Shown here: positions 54,245 to 63,701 of the stretch, piece by piece
How positions within the stretch are numbered: position 1 is the stretch's first letter
Layout of the letters: the number at the start of each line of letters is the position of its first letter
Source: Undaria pinnatifida
Lineage: Eukaryota; Sar; Phaeophyceae; Laminariales; Alariaceae
Direction of reading: 5' to 3'
DNA: 64,000 nucleotides
Assembly (NCBI GenBank): GCA_012845835.1
Contig: JABAKD010000023.1
Coordinates: 25,337,972 to 25,401,971, forward strand
Translations under genes and position numbers: made by a program
Notes under the pieces: generated by a model
Database searches by the model: none
Told to the model about the DNA's origin: nothing
Seen by the model: only the letters and a program-made list of their open reading frames with translations

Positions 54245-56390
54245 TCAAAAGTCGGCGAAGTCGGAGGGGACCAAGGCAGAGGGGTTCTTCGCCTCACTTT
54301 CCGCGGAGGCTCCCGTCTTGCGCAGGAACTTCTTCTCGTTCACGAGCTCTTGGCGCTGTCAAGACGAACATGGGGAAGAGCGCAACACAGGAAAAATAAG
54401 GAGTGTGATCATATGTTATAAAGAAAAGAGCCAGACCTACACAACAGACGCAAGGCGGCATGATGGAAATCTACGATGACTGCGTACCTTCTTCGCCCAG
54501 AGACGCTTAGCGCAACGCAGGTGCAACGGCTCCGGAATGTCGGCGTTGGCCCACCCCTTGACCACGAGCTGGCCGTCCTCGATCTGGCCAGTGCACCCGT
54601 CGCGGAGGTGGTCGAACGTGTGCGTTGGGTCGTAGCATATGCAGAGTTCCTGTGTGAAATCATGCGTAGGGAGGGGAAAATTATAAACAGTAATATATAC
54701 TCGTATGAAAGATGCATCTAATATGTGTTGACTCAACCGATAAATATACTCGTATGAAAGATGCATACAATATTAGAAAAATTCACTTGATAAAAGGATA
54801 CATTTCCCTTCACAGCTGTCAGATTTTGTCCCCCTCAGAAACGGGTTTTATAGTTTCCGCGCACAGACTGACTAAAATCATCCTGTTGACCCTGATAGCT
54901 ACACTGTAGTTGTAAGGGGAGTCGCCGACCTATATACTGAGGACACACAACTCGTAATGCGCGCGATCGGAGTATCACACACAGCTTGCAAAGATGAGTT
55001 TCGACGAAATCTTCGATCTCACAGCTGGAGTGTACTTTCATTTTTTATAATAGAAAAATTAAAAAAAACAACAGCTGTGAGCAATATGTGTTACATCATG
55101 TAGAACACAGGCGTTTATAAATATACTCGTGTGAAAGATGCAGTTGGACACAGGCAATTGTCGCTCACTCCGATGAGGTCTTCTGTGGCCGAGGTCCCGC
55201 TGGTGAAAACTTCCTCCCCGGAAGCGTTCGTGACCCTCCGGCCAGCGCAGTCCTCGAAGTGTACGTGCAAGTTCTCGTACTCTTTGGGTCAAGTATACGG
55301 ACGGAGAGCAAAAAACGAGACAGACACGAGAAAAAAGCAAAAACGAGACGGACGCGGGAAATAAAGCAAGTATGAGTCCCCTGAAAAAGAAACAAAAACA
55401 GCAACAGCAGTAGTATTCAGGCGGGTTGGCAAGTGTTTTAATTTCAACGTGCCTTTGATACGACACGAAAGAGGGCTGTGATGGTGCCGAAGAAACATAT
55501 ACGCAGGCTAACCCGGAAGGACGACGAAAGGATGCGATTACAGAGCAGAAAAGAGACGGACGCCCTACGAGTAAACGTGAAAAAAAAAGCAGGTAAAAGC
55601 GGAACAAAGCCAGCGAAATCGCAGCAGGGCGTTTTCGCAAAGGAATAAACGTTCGCCATACCGTCGGTACATACAGCACACAAAATCATACGCTCAAAGG
55701 AGGGCACACACGCTGGCAGGCGGACAACGCAGGACGAGGAAATGATGCGAGGATCAGACGAGTCACGCACGGGGCGACTTACACTACAGCAGTAGGGCGC
55801 AAGGCTGCAGAAGTGAGACGAAAAACAAATACGATCGTAGGAATGAAAAGTTGGGGGAAAAAGCCAGTAAACACCAGTAGGGGAAAAGAAGGCAGTAAAC
55901 ACCAATCAAAAGTAGGCGCTCAACAGAGTAGCAGTCGTGCGGTTTGGCAACATACCCTCAGAGGGCGCTGAAAGAATGGGACACACGTCGGCATGCAGAC
56001 ACGGCTGGACGGTGGAAGGATGCAAGGCATCAAATGATCACACCCGGCAGGCAATCCAACAGCAGCGCAATAAAACCCCGGGCAAAAGCGCTGTACTGCT
56101 GTTGTATCGACTATTCTATTATACGATAGCAAAAATACCGAGGAAAGAAACGAAAGGGCAAAAATACCATACTTACTTGGCTTGCCGTCGTCGTCGACCT
56201 CCCCGTCAAGCTTCTTTCCGATGGAGATGGCGCCGTTGACCGGGGGGATGCAGACCACACAGATAAGCTTGGACTGCTTCTTGGTCGAGTCGCGCTCGGG
56301 CCGAAACTTGTTCGCGGTGAAGGGGCAGGAGTCAGGATCCCCCTGTACGTTTTGGTCACAGGAGTACCAAACTACACCACGGGATGTCAC
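54245..56390 (-). CDS. Unidentified four-exon gene fragment upstream of the helicase
   Basis: Four exon-like segments on the minus strand: from about 56390 (VTSRGVVWYSCDQNVQGDPDSC...CVVCIPPVNGAISIGKKLDG) to a GTAAGT donor at about 56176; about 55166-55290 (EYENLHVHFEDCAGRRVTNASGEEVF, donor GTGAGC); 54488-54653 (ELCICYDPTHTFDHLRDGCTGQI...LHLRCAKRLWAKK, donor GTACGC); and about 54245-54362 (RQELVNEKKFLRKTGAS...SDFADF, TGA). The cysteine-rich exon with HLRCA recalls zinc-binding folds such as PARP-type fingers, but I cannot assign it. It directly abuts the truncated helicase, so it may be another captured host fragment. Confidence 0.5.
54694..55140 (+). repeat. Three dispersed copies of a 22-base motif
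   Basis: ATACTCGTATGAAAGATGCA occurs near 54698 and 54745, and once with one change near 55121. All lie in an intron of the preceding gene fragment. The surrounding intron holds no further feature. Confidence 0.8.
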
Positions 56391-56436
56391 CTTCTCCAGG
56401 AAGCGTTGCTACGCAGAAAGGCGCGGCCACAGCTGC

Positions 56437-56537
56437 ATATACCATTTGTAGCTTCGTGATGCTGCTGTGCATATACCATTTGTAGCTTCGTGATGCTGCT
56501 GTGCATATACCATTTGTAGCTTCGTGATGCTGCAGGC
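56437..56537 (+). repeat. 34-bp tandem repeat, three units
   Basis: Unit GCATATACCATTTGTAGCTT...GTGATGCTGCTGT, three near-perfect copies. The stretch 56538-57058 holds no gene I recognise; a short Arg-rich frame near 56850 is not supported. Confidence 0.92.
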
Positions 56538-57594
56538 TCATCATAGCTTCAGCTACTGCTGTACATCATGTACATGTATACGTGCTGCTGTAGACCACCG
56601 GGGGTTCAAAATTTTTGAGAGTTCGCAGTTCTCCACTACGCCTGGGTGGCATGTGTTCTCGGGGATTACGAACTTTTCTTCCCCAGATCCTAGCACAAAC
56701 CTCGCTTAGTGGCCTTTACAATGGCGACGCCGGCCAGGTAATCGACCCCCCCCCGTGTGTCGGAGGTCAGAGAACACGTACCGAAGAGATAACGCGAAGA
56801 CATTAGCCCTGTGTGCAGACTACGCACCAAACGTCTCACAGGGCATGATTTTTCGGAGATCTCGTCGTAGATCTCGACGTCGAGGCCTCGCGCGCGCGCT
56901 ACGGCGCCGAGCGGGCGGATCAGCTGAGCCGGTGGTTGCAGGCGAGGCGGGGGCACGCCTCAGCGAAGAAACCGCGCGGAAAGGCGGTCAGAGGCGGGAG
57001 ATATCTGCAGACGTAAGGATGTGCATATGTGATAAGCGAACTAATATATATATATTTACAAGGGCTTCGCTCGCGGACGGCTGGGCGCCGCCCGCTACGC
57101 TTGCGGAAGGAGGAAAAGACATTCAGTAGAAAGGCGGAAGAGAGGCACAAATGGCGCAACTGGCGACTTGAAAATGCCAAGAGGTCCATATATAGTACAA
57201 CGGTACAGGATAGAGACGATTATGATTATGAGTTTGTTATTATCATCCATTCGCCCAATCCATGATGGGCAAGTCGGAGGACTTCCTTGGCATATCCTTC
57301 CACCTCTCAGGTAGCACCTATCTATGTAGGTCCTGTACACTTATTAATAGCTCTCTCTCTAAGTCGATCATCAACAATAAATTATCGCAGTGCATAAACA
57401 CCAGGCACGCGCTTGTCAAGGATAGAGACAGGAAAACTACAACTTAAGATGTAAAGGAGCGCAGTGCCAAAAAAAACATGCTGGAAGCAGGAACTTGAAC
57501 GCACACACCGCAAACATGTGAAGTACATTTGTATTCCTGAAAGACGAAGAGCACGCATTTAGGCATAGTTCTCAAAAAACGATGCTGGTATAAT

Positions 57595-60500
57595 AAACCA
57601 CAACTTAACGTTCTATAAAGAACGTGCTGTCAACATTGCTTCCGAAGGAGCATGCAGGCTTGCTTGGACTCTTCCTCCTCAGCGGAGGTACCCAGCACCT
57701 TGCACTCTTGTTTTTTGTCGATGGTCTTGTGGATCTGTCCACAAACGTTGAAGCAGGGCGGGAGAACGTCGATAAGTGTCAAGGAATTAGTGGGGTATTA
57801 GTCCGTTTGACCACTTGCACAGGTTAACCAATAGCTTACCCAAACTAAGCCTTATAACACTTTCCCCCCCTTAAACGGCGGGATAGAAGGTCGGCCGGAT
57901 ATACGGGCGGACCTGTCATTTATCCAAGCCGTTTCATTTCCTGGGTAAACCGGGGAGAGTATTTTTCAAGTTCGCCATGGGAAAATCTGAAAAAGTTTTT
58001 TATGGTGGATGTGGGGATCGAACCCACGACCCAAAAACCCATGGTCCGTCGACGACGCCATTTGTTGAGGTATTAGTGGGGTATTAGTCCGTTTGACCAC
58101 TTGCACAGGTTAACCAATAGCTTACCCAAACTAAGCCTTATAACATAAGTATGTGTAAAAAAGTATTCGTACTTCTCTCCAGCAGACGTCGTAACCATCC
58201 AAATTATTGGAGCTCCTTTCGCTGTTAGTAATTGTTGTGGTATTGTTGTACTTGCTCTTGGTACTTGGAAAAAGAGCCGCACTTCATAGACTATATCCGC
58301 ACGCCATCCCCTAGTCTTGAGCAAGAGACATGGATGTTTCGACTCGTGACACACAGGACGCAAGATAAGAGTAGAACGTACCTCGATGTCGAACGCCCTC
58401 GTGGCACCGTGGGAATGGAATGCGGGATGTATATCGAGCAAGTGGTCGCCTGCCTTCTTCAGGAGGTCACCGACCTTGATGTCGCCGGTGCACTTCGTGT
58501 TTATGTCCTCGCCGACTTGGCGGCCCTCGGCGGCTGCTTCGCAGGGATTCTGCAAACGACAACAACGGATGGGAATACCTTGCGTTCAGTGAATGTTCAA
58601 AATAGTAAGGCCACGTAGCTGTCGTCGATTTCCAAAGTTGGAAAGGAAGTCGTACAATTTAACACTGCTGTTGTAATGAAAGCGGTCGTTTATGGGCAAA
58701 GCCCTGCCTGGTACCACAACGTTGCTAACACCTATGAAACCACCACTGGGACAGGAACGAACGGGATTCACAGTCGCAACTGGTAAGCGTAAGCCCCGGT
58801 ATACTGCTATATAAGGCCTACCGGCGGAATACGGACAACGAAGGGTAAGAGACAGTACCTGCTGTATATATTGTTCGGTACTACTCTATTACTGCTGCTA
58901 TCAACACTATTACGACCGACGTGTACTGCGATTCCTGAAGAGGTTGCGCACCCTACTTGTACTCGTTAATACAAAGAGTTCATGTAGTTGTATGAAAAAT
59001 GAGTAACAGTAGTAGTACACCGCGTCACTACATGAACAACTCGCTAACCCCAATCACGGGACTGCTCTCCAGCATCACCAAGGTTAACTTCAGCTTCTGT
59101 TTACTGCTATATATCAACCTCCAGTGTGTACTGGTATTGGAGCTCCTTTCGCTGTTAGTAATTGTTGTGGTATTGTTGTACTTGCTCTTGGTACTTGGAA
59201 AAAGAGCCGCACTTCATAGACTATATCCGCACGCCATCCCCTAGTCTTGAGCAAGAGACATGGATGTCTCGACTCGTGACACACAGGACGCAAGATAAGA
59301 GTGGAACGTACCTCGATGTCGAACGCCCTCGTGGCACCGTGGGAATGGAATGTGGGATGTATATCGAGCAAGTGGTCGCCTGCCTTCTTCAGGAGGTCAC
59401 CTACCTTGATGTCGCCGGTGCACTTCGTGTTTATGTCCTCGCCGACTTGGCGGCCCTCGGCGGCTGCTTCGCAGGGATTCTGCAAACGACAACAACGGAT
59501 GGGAATACCTTGCGTTCAGTGAATGTTCAAAATAGTAAGGCCACGTAGCTGTCGTCGATTTCCAAAGTTGGAAAGGAAGTCGTACAATTTAACACTGCTG
59601 TTGTAATGAAAGCGGTCGTTTATGGGCAAAGCCCTGCCTGGTACCACAACGTTGCTAACACCTATGAAACCACCACTGGGACAGGAACGAACTGGATTCA
59701 CAGTCGCAACTGGTAAGCGTAAGCCCCGGTATACTGCTATATAAGGCCTACCGGCGGAATACGGACAACGAAGGGTAAGAGACAGTACCTGCTGTATATA
59801 TATTGTTCGGTACTACTCTATTACTGCTGCTATCAACACTATTACGACCGACGTGTACTGCGATTCCTGAAGAGGTTGCGCACCCTACTTGTACTCGTTA
59901 ATACAAAGAGTTCATGTGGTTGTATGAAAAATGAGTAACAGTAGTAGTACACCGCGTCACTACATGAACAACTCGCTAACCCCAATCACGGGACTGCTCT
60001 CCAGCATCACCCAGGTTAACTTCAGCTTCTGTTTACCGCTATATATCAACCTCCAGTGTGTACTGCTATTGGAGCTCCTTTCGCTGTTAGTAATTGTTGT
60101 GGTATTGTTGTACTTGCTCTTGGTACTTGGAAAAAGAGCCGCACTTCATAGACTATATCCGCACGCCATCCCCTAGTCTTGAGCAAGAGACATGGATGTC
60201 TCGACTCGTGACACACAGGACGCAAGATAAGAGTGGAACGTACCTCGATGTCGAACGCCCTCGTGGCACCGTGGGAATGGAATGCGGGATGTATATCGAG
60301 CAAGGGGTCGCCTGCCTTCTTCAGGAGGTCACCTACCTTGATGTCGCCGGTGCACTTCGTGTTTATGTCCTCGCCGACTTGGCGGCCCTCGGCGGCTGCT
60401 TCGCAGGGATTCTGCAAACGACAACAACGGATGGGAATACCTTGCGTTCAGTGAATCTTCAAAATAATAAGGCCACGTAGCTGTCGTCGATTTCCAAAGT

Positions 60501-61852
60501 TGGAAAGGAAGTCGTACAATTTAACACTGCTGTTGTAATGAAAGCGGTCGTTTATGGGCAAAGCCCTGCCTGGTACCACAACGTTGCTAACACCTATGAA
60601 ACCACCACTGGGACAGGAACGAACTGGATTCACAGTCGCAACTGGTAAGCGTAAGCCCCGGTATACTGCTATATAAGGACTACCGGCGGAATACGGACAA
60701 CGAAGGGTAAGAGACAGTACCTGCTGTATATATATTGTTCGGTACTACTCTATTACTGCTGCTATCAACACTATTACGACCGACGTGTACTGCGATTCCT
60801 GAAGAGGTTGCGCACCCTACTTGTACTCGTTAATACAAAGAGTTCATGTGGTTGTATGAAAAATGAGTAACAGTAGCAGTACACCGCGTCACTACATGAA
60901 CAACTCGCTAACCCCAATCACGGGACTGCTCTCCAGCATCACCCAGGTTAACTTCAGCTTCTGTTTACTGCTATATATCAACCTCCAGTGTGTACTGCGA
61001 CTGGTGCTGAGGTATCATGCTGCTGTGTTATTTATCACGGCATGGACCATTTTTACAACCCTGGCTGACCCCCGTGATGAGACTTGCCCGTTTTCATTGC
61101 GTCTTACATGTATAGATGCCACGTAGTCGTAGTCGTACATCCAAAACGTGTGTTTATATCACAGCACAAAGCGTCACTGCATGGACCACTTGTTCAACCC
61201 CCGCTTACCCCGATGACGGGACTGCCCCGTACTCGTAGTCGTACATACATGAAGTAAGTGTGTTTGGCTGTACGTATGAAAAAGAAATCGCATCACACAG
61301 CGTCACTGCATAGGTCTACTCGTAGACCTGAGTACTTGAACAATTCCCGCTTACACCGCGATGACGGGACTGCCCCGTACACGTATCATACTCGTACATG
61401 CAAAAGTGTGTTTGTACGCATGAAAAAGAAATCACAGCACAACAACAGAAATGTAACTCACGTTTCGTCAAGCTCTCAGCTCCTTCGTTAGGGACGCCGA
61501 TCGAAGGTGAATCACAGGTGTCCGCGTCACACCAGTCACACACACGAGGGTTGTCGCCGCTTCCCCAGTGCTTCTTGTTAAGGTTATGAAAAGCTTGGCA
61601 CGTGGAAGGCTCGTCACTCCTGCAGGTGTCGCAGACAGCGTACTGGGAACTCCTGTTTTTCCTATTTCGTGCGATGAGGAAGCCGTCACAACCCTTGCTC
61701 GGGCACGGCCAATCAGGATTGCCAGAAGAAGCTGTGTCCCGTTCTTGCCCGACCAGCTCCCACACGCCTGATCCTGAACCTCCACCACCCCCACTGTTGG
61801 CGGAGCCTCCTCCCGCACTAGCCTTGGTCCGCTTCGCAAATTTCAACTTCAA
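57595..61852 (-). CDS. Captured multi-exon zinc-ribbon gene, copy 2 with triplicated exon
   Basis: Same gene as at 33780-36115. The ribbon exon (about 61463-61852) is open here, reading through CPSKGCDGFLIARNRKNRSS, CDTCRSDEPSTCQAFHNLNKKHWG and DNPRVCDWCDADTC to its donor. The exon KPCEAAAEGRQVGED(I)NTKC...RAFDIE occurs three times (ends near 58387, 59318 and 60250) because of the tandem triplication. The final exon IHKIIDKKQ lies near 57630-57740. A transcript could include one to three copies of the middle exon; since that exon is 169 bases, not a multiple of three, extra copies would shift the frame. Confidence 0.5.
57777..58145 (-). mobile_element. TRIM: complete miniature LTR retrotransposon (369 bp)
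   Basis: Two 83-bp LTRs (57777-57859 and 58063-58145) flank 203 bp. TAAG flanks both ends (57773-57776 and 58146-58149), and copy 1 of the Helitron has the empty site with a single TAAG. On the minus strand the LTR begins TGTTATAAGG and ends TCAACA; two bases later TGGCGTCGTCGACGGACC (58043-58060) is the PBS, and TTAAGGGGGGGAAAG (57860-57874) is a clean PPT just before the 3' LTR. No coding capacity. The interior also holds a perfect tRNA T-arm (GTGGG TTCGATC CCCAC) followed by ATCCACCA. Confidence 0.9.
58203..60998 (-). repeat. 932-bp tandem triplication inside Helitron copy 2
   Basis: Three units begin near 58203, 59135 and 60067 (ATTGGAGCTCCTTTCGCTG). They differ by few substitutions, so the expansion is recent. 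Units 1 and 2 end at CCAGTGTGTACTG and jump back; unit 3 continues into the rest of the element. Copy 1 of the Helitron has a single unit, so the expansion followed the split of the copies. Confidence 0.93.
60870..61440 (-). repeat. Inverted counterpart of the exon-end tandem array
   Basis: Equivalent of 34484-35140, with repeated CCCCGATGACGGGACTGCCC segments near 60914, 61060, 61208 and 61360 separated by GCATGGACCA and CGTACATGC motifs. Confidence 0.7.
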
Positions 61853-61869
61853 ATTGTTATTGCCGATGC

Positions 61870-62074
61870 TGTGGATACCAGTCCCTATTCCCTAGATTGT
61901 ACCGCCTCCTTATCACTATAATACTTCAAGATCATCCTGGCTCCTCGAGGCAGACTCTGAGGTGTTTCCTCATCGTTGACCCTCGAGCGTGCGGTTGCGC
62001 ACATAACCCACCTCGGTGTGTCTCCACACCTCCATCTGAGAAAGAAAACCCTGCGAAGGGACTACCGTCCCACA
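61870..62074 (+). repeat. 5' LTR of element C (205 bp)
   Basis: Boundaries are taken from the TGTGG...CCACA ends, the point where similarity to Helitron copy 1 stops (61867), and the PBS position. The partner LTR is outside the window, so the call rests on structure only. Confidence 0.7.
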
Positions 62075-62076
62075 AT

Positions 62077-62094
62077 TGGCGTCGAGGCAGTGAA
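62077..62094 (+). other. Primer-binding site of element C
   Basis: TGGCGTCGAGGCAGTGAA. It shares the first nine bases TGGCGTCGA with the element A site, implying the same or a closely related tRNA primer. Confidence 0.7.
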
Positions 62095-62177
62095 GCTTGA
62101 TCGGTTCTATAAACCCCACCGAGAGAGCGGGTAAGCTTCAATTCCAAAAAACACCGCACGTTTGTCCCGCTTGCCAT

Positions 62178-63701
62178 ATGGCAGACGGGGCAGACCCCCC
62201 TGGTCCCGGGGATGGTCGTACGGACCCAAACATCCTTCCCCCACGTCTGGAGGGAGGTGGCCTTCCCTCACGTCCTGAGGAAGGCTCTTCGAATCAAGAC
62301 CAGGAGGAGGAGGAAGAGGTAGAAGAAGAAACCTACTTCAGCCCCCGCGAGCCGTCACCTGGCCAAGATTCTTCTGAAGAAGAGCAGAGGCGACACCGTT
62401 ATGGTCGCCACCGTAGTCGTCGAGGGCGTCACCGCCGCCGGTCGTTCTCCCCCGTAGGGAAAGGAGCAGCTGGTGAGGTCTCTTTCCCTCATCATATGGT
62501 CAGTAGTTCTCAACAACAGCAGTCGCTCGTTAGCGAAAGCAACATTGCTAAGTTGAACGAACTGCTCGATAGGTCGTTGACTGAACAAGGACTTACAAGC
62601 AATATTGCTGACCTGTTGTCTACGTTGACGGGTAGGGTACAACTAGCTCCGTCTGATTCAAGCAGCCTTAAAATAGGCAGTTCAGTCCCGTCTGTGTCAT
62701 CTGTTAACACGAGGATGACAATGTCTGACTTCGGTGCTATCTCCAAGTTTTCAGGAAACGAAAATGACAAGAATAGCATCCTTAATGTCATGTCACAGTA
62801 TGAAGCATTCGTCACCGCGTCGTTAAAATCACGTCCCGGCGTCACCGAGGACATGATTGATGACCTCCTAGTAACATACTTCATCTTCGTGTTAAAGGAT
62901 GAGGCAATCCAGTTTTATACCCAGCTGGTAGGAGGGCAGGTTCCGTGGAGACGTAGTGCTGATGGAGATCGGCAACTGTCAGATACCGAGAGCAGCGCAA
63001 AACCGACCTCGTGGGCGGAAATGAAAACTGCTTTTGAAGCGTCGTACTTGTCAGCAGACGCTCTGGCACGCTCAGTAGAGCAGATTGTCACTCTGACTCA
63101 GGGTCCAAATGAGTCAGTAACGTCATACGTAAATCGTCTTAGAGACAGTTTTAACAATTTGAACCGTCAAGTTCAAAAACAACATGTACAGCCTGTAGAA
63201 GCTCTGCAGATCGGAATTTTTGAGCGTGGGTTACGCCCAGAAATTTTGGAACTACAACGCATTGGCCAGTACTGTAAGTCAATGCAGCAGGCAGTCGATA
63301 GGGCCCAGCGTAGTGCTGCGTCCCTAGCAGCAGTCGATGGCACAGTCAGTGCCATGTCATGGTCGACTGTTGCGCGCGGTCGTTCTAGAGCTCAGGTGCG
63401 AGCAGTACGCGGCCCTGAGAGTCGTCTTGAACGTAAACGCTCACACAGCGGTTCTCGTAAGAACCACGGTTTAGCAGCAGCAGCAGCATCTCACTTGTCC
63501 AGTTCGAAGATGCCTGCAGCGAGGTCGTCTACGTCTAGGTTGAACATCACGCGTGATCATTCACCCTGTTCAGTATCTGGGTGTACGGCTAGAGATAAGT
63601 CCAGTCACGCCAGTAATGATTGTTTCAACCACCCCTTGTTTGGGGAGGCTAACCTAGCCCGGTATCGGGAGAGGAGAGCTCGCCGTCAGAAGTCCACCTG
63701 A
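62178..63701 (+). CDS. Element C Gag
   Basis: About 507 residues from the ATG at 62178 (MADGADPPGPGDG), the first good start after the leader. An acidic and Arg/Ser-rich N-terminal third is followed by a capsid-like domain: FGAISKFSGNENDKN, SWAEMKTAFEASYL, VEQIVTLTQGPNESVTSYVNRL and IGIFERGLRPEI, matching the retrotransposon Gag (Retrotrans_gag) pattern of helices with a W...F...Q.g.esV..Y core. A basic C-terminal part has CSVSGCTARDKSSHASNDC, possibly a non-standard zinc knuckle. It ends at TGA (63699-63701), with an open frame continuing in phase. Confidence 0.85.
   Translation: MADGADPPGPGDGRTDPNILPPRLEGGGLPSRPEEGSSNQDQEEEEEVEEETYFSPREPSPGQDSSEEEQRRHRYGRHRSRRGRHRRRSFSPVGKGAAGEVSFPHHMVSSSQQQQSLVSESNIAKLNELLDRSLTEQGLTSNIADLLSTLTGRVQLAPSDSSSLKIGSSVPSVSSVNTRMTMSDFGAISKFSGNENDKNSILNVMSQYEAFVTASLKSRPGVTEDMIDDLLVTYFIFVLKDEAIQFYTQLVGGQVPWRRSADGDRQLSDTESSAKPTSWAEMKTAFEASYLSADALARSVEQIVTLTQGPNESVTSYVNRLRDSFNNLNRQVQKQHVQPVEALQIGIFERGLRPEILELQRIGQYCKSMQQAVDRAQRSAASLAAVDGTVSAMSWSTVARGRSRAQVRAVRGPESRLERKRSHSGSRKNHGLAAAAASHLSSSKMPAARSSTSRLNITRDHSPCSVSGCTARDKSSHASNDCFNHPLFGEANLARYRERRARRQKST

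Larger units (their letters stand above)
57059..61869 (-). mobile_element. Helitron-like element, copy 2, inverted, expanded and cut by element C
   Basis: Inverted counterpart of 33742-36648. Similarity starts exactly at the terminal CTTG (57059-57062 on the minus strand, after the hairpin at about 57073-57095, with one mismatch in the stem) and runs to 61867, where the LTR of element C begins. Compared with copy 1 it has a 932-bp block present three times (58203-60998) and a TRIM insertion (57777-58145). The captured gene is in the same position and orientation relative to the terminus. Confidence 0.75.

Noticed and set aside
57990-58065. A functional tRNA gene on the minus strand
   Set aside because: Only the T-arm and 3' acceptor half with CCA are convincing; the 5' acceptor strand and anticodon stem do not pair, and it lies inside the TRIM.
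33742-61867. The inverted copies at 33.7-36.6 and 57.1-61.9 kb as terminal repeats of one giant 28-kb transposon
   Set aside because: Similarity in both copies stops exactly at a Helitron-type 3' hairpin end, and the material between includes independent elements in both orientations, so two separate Helitron copies explain it better.
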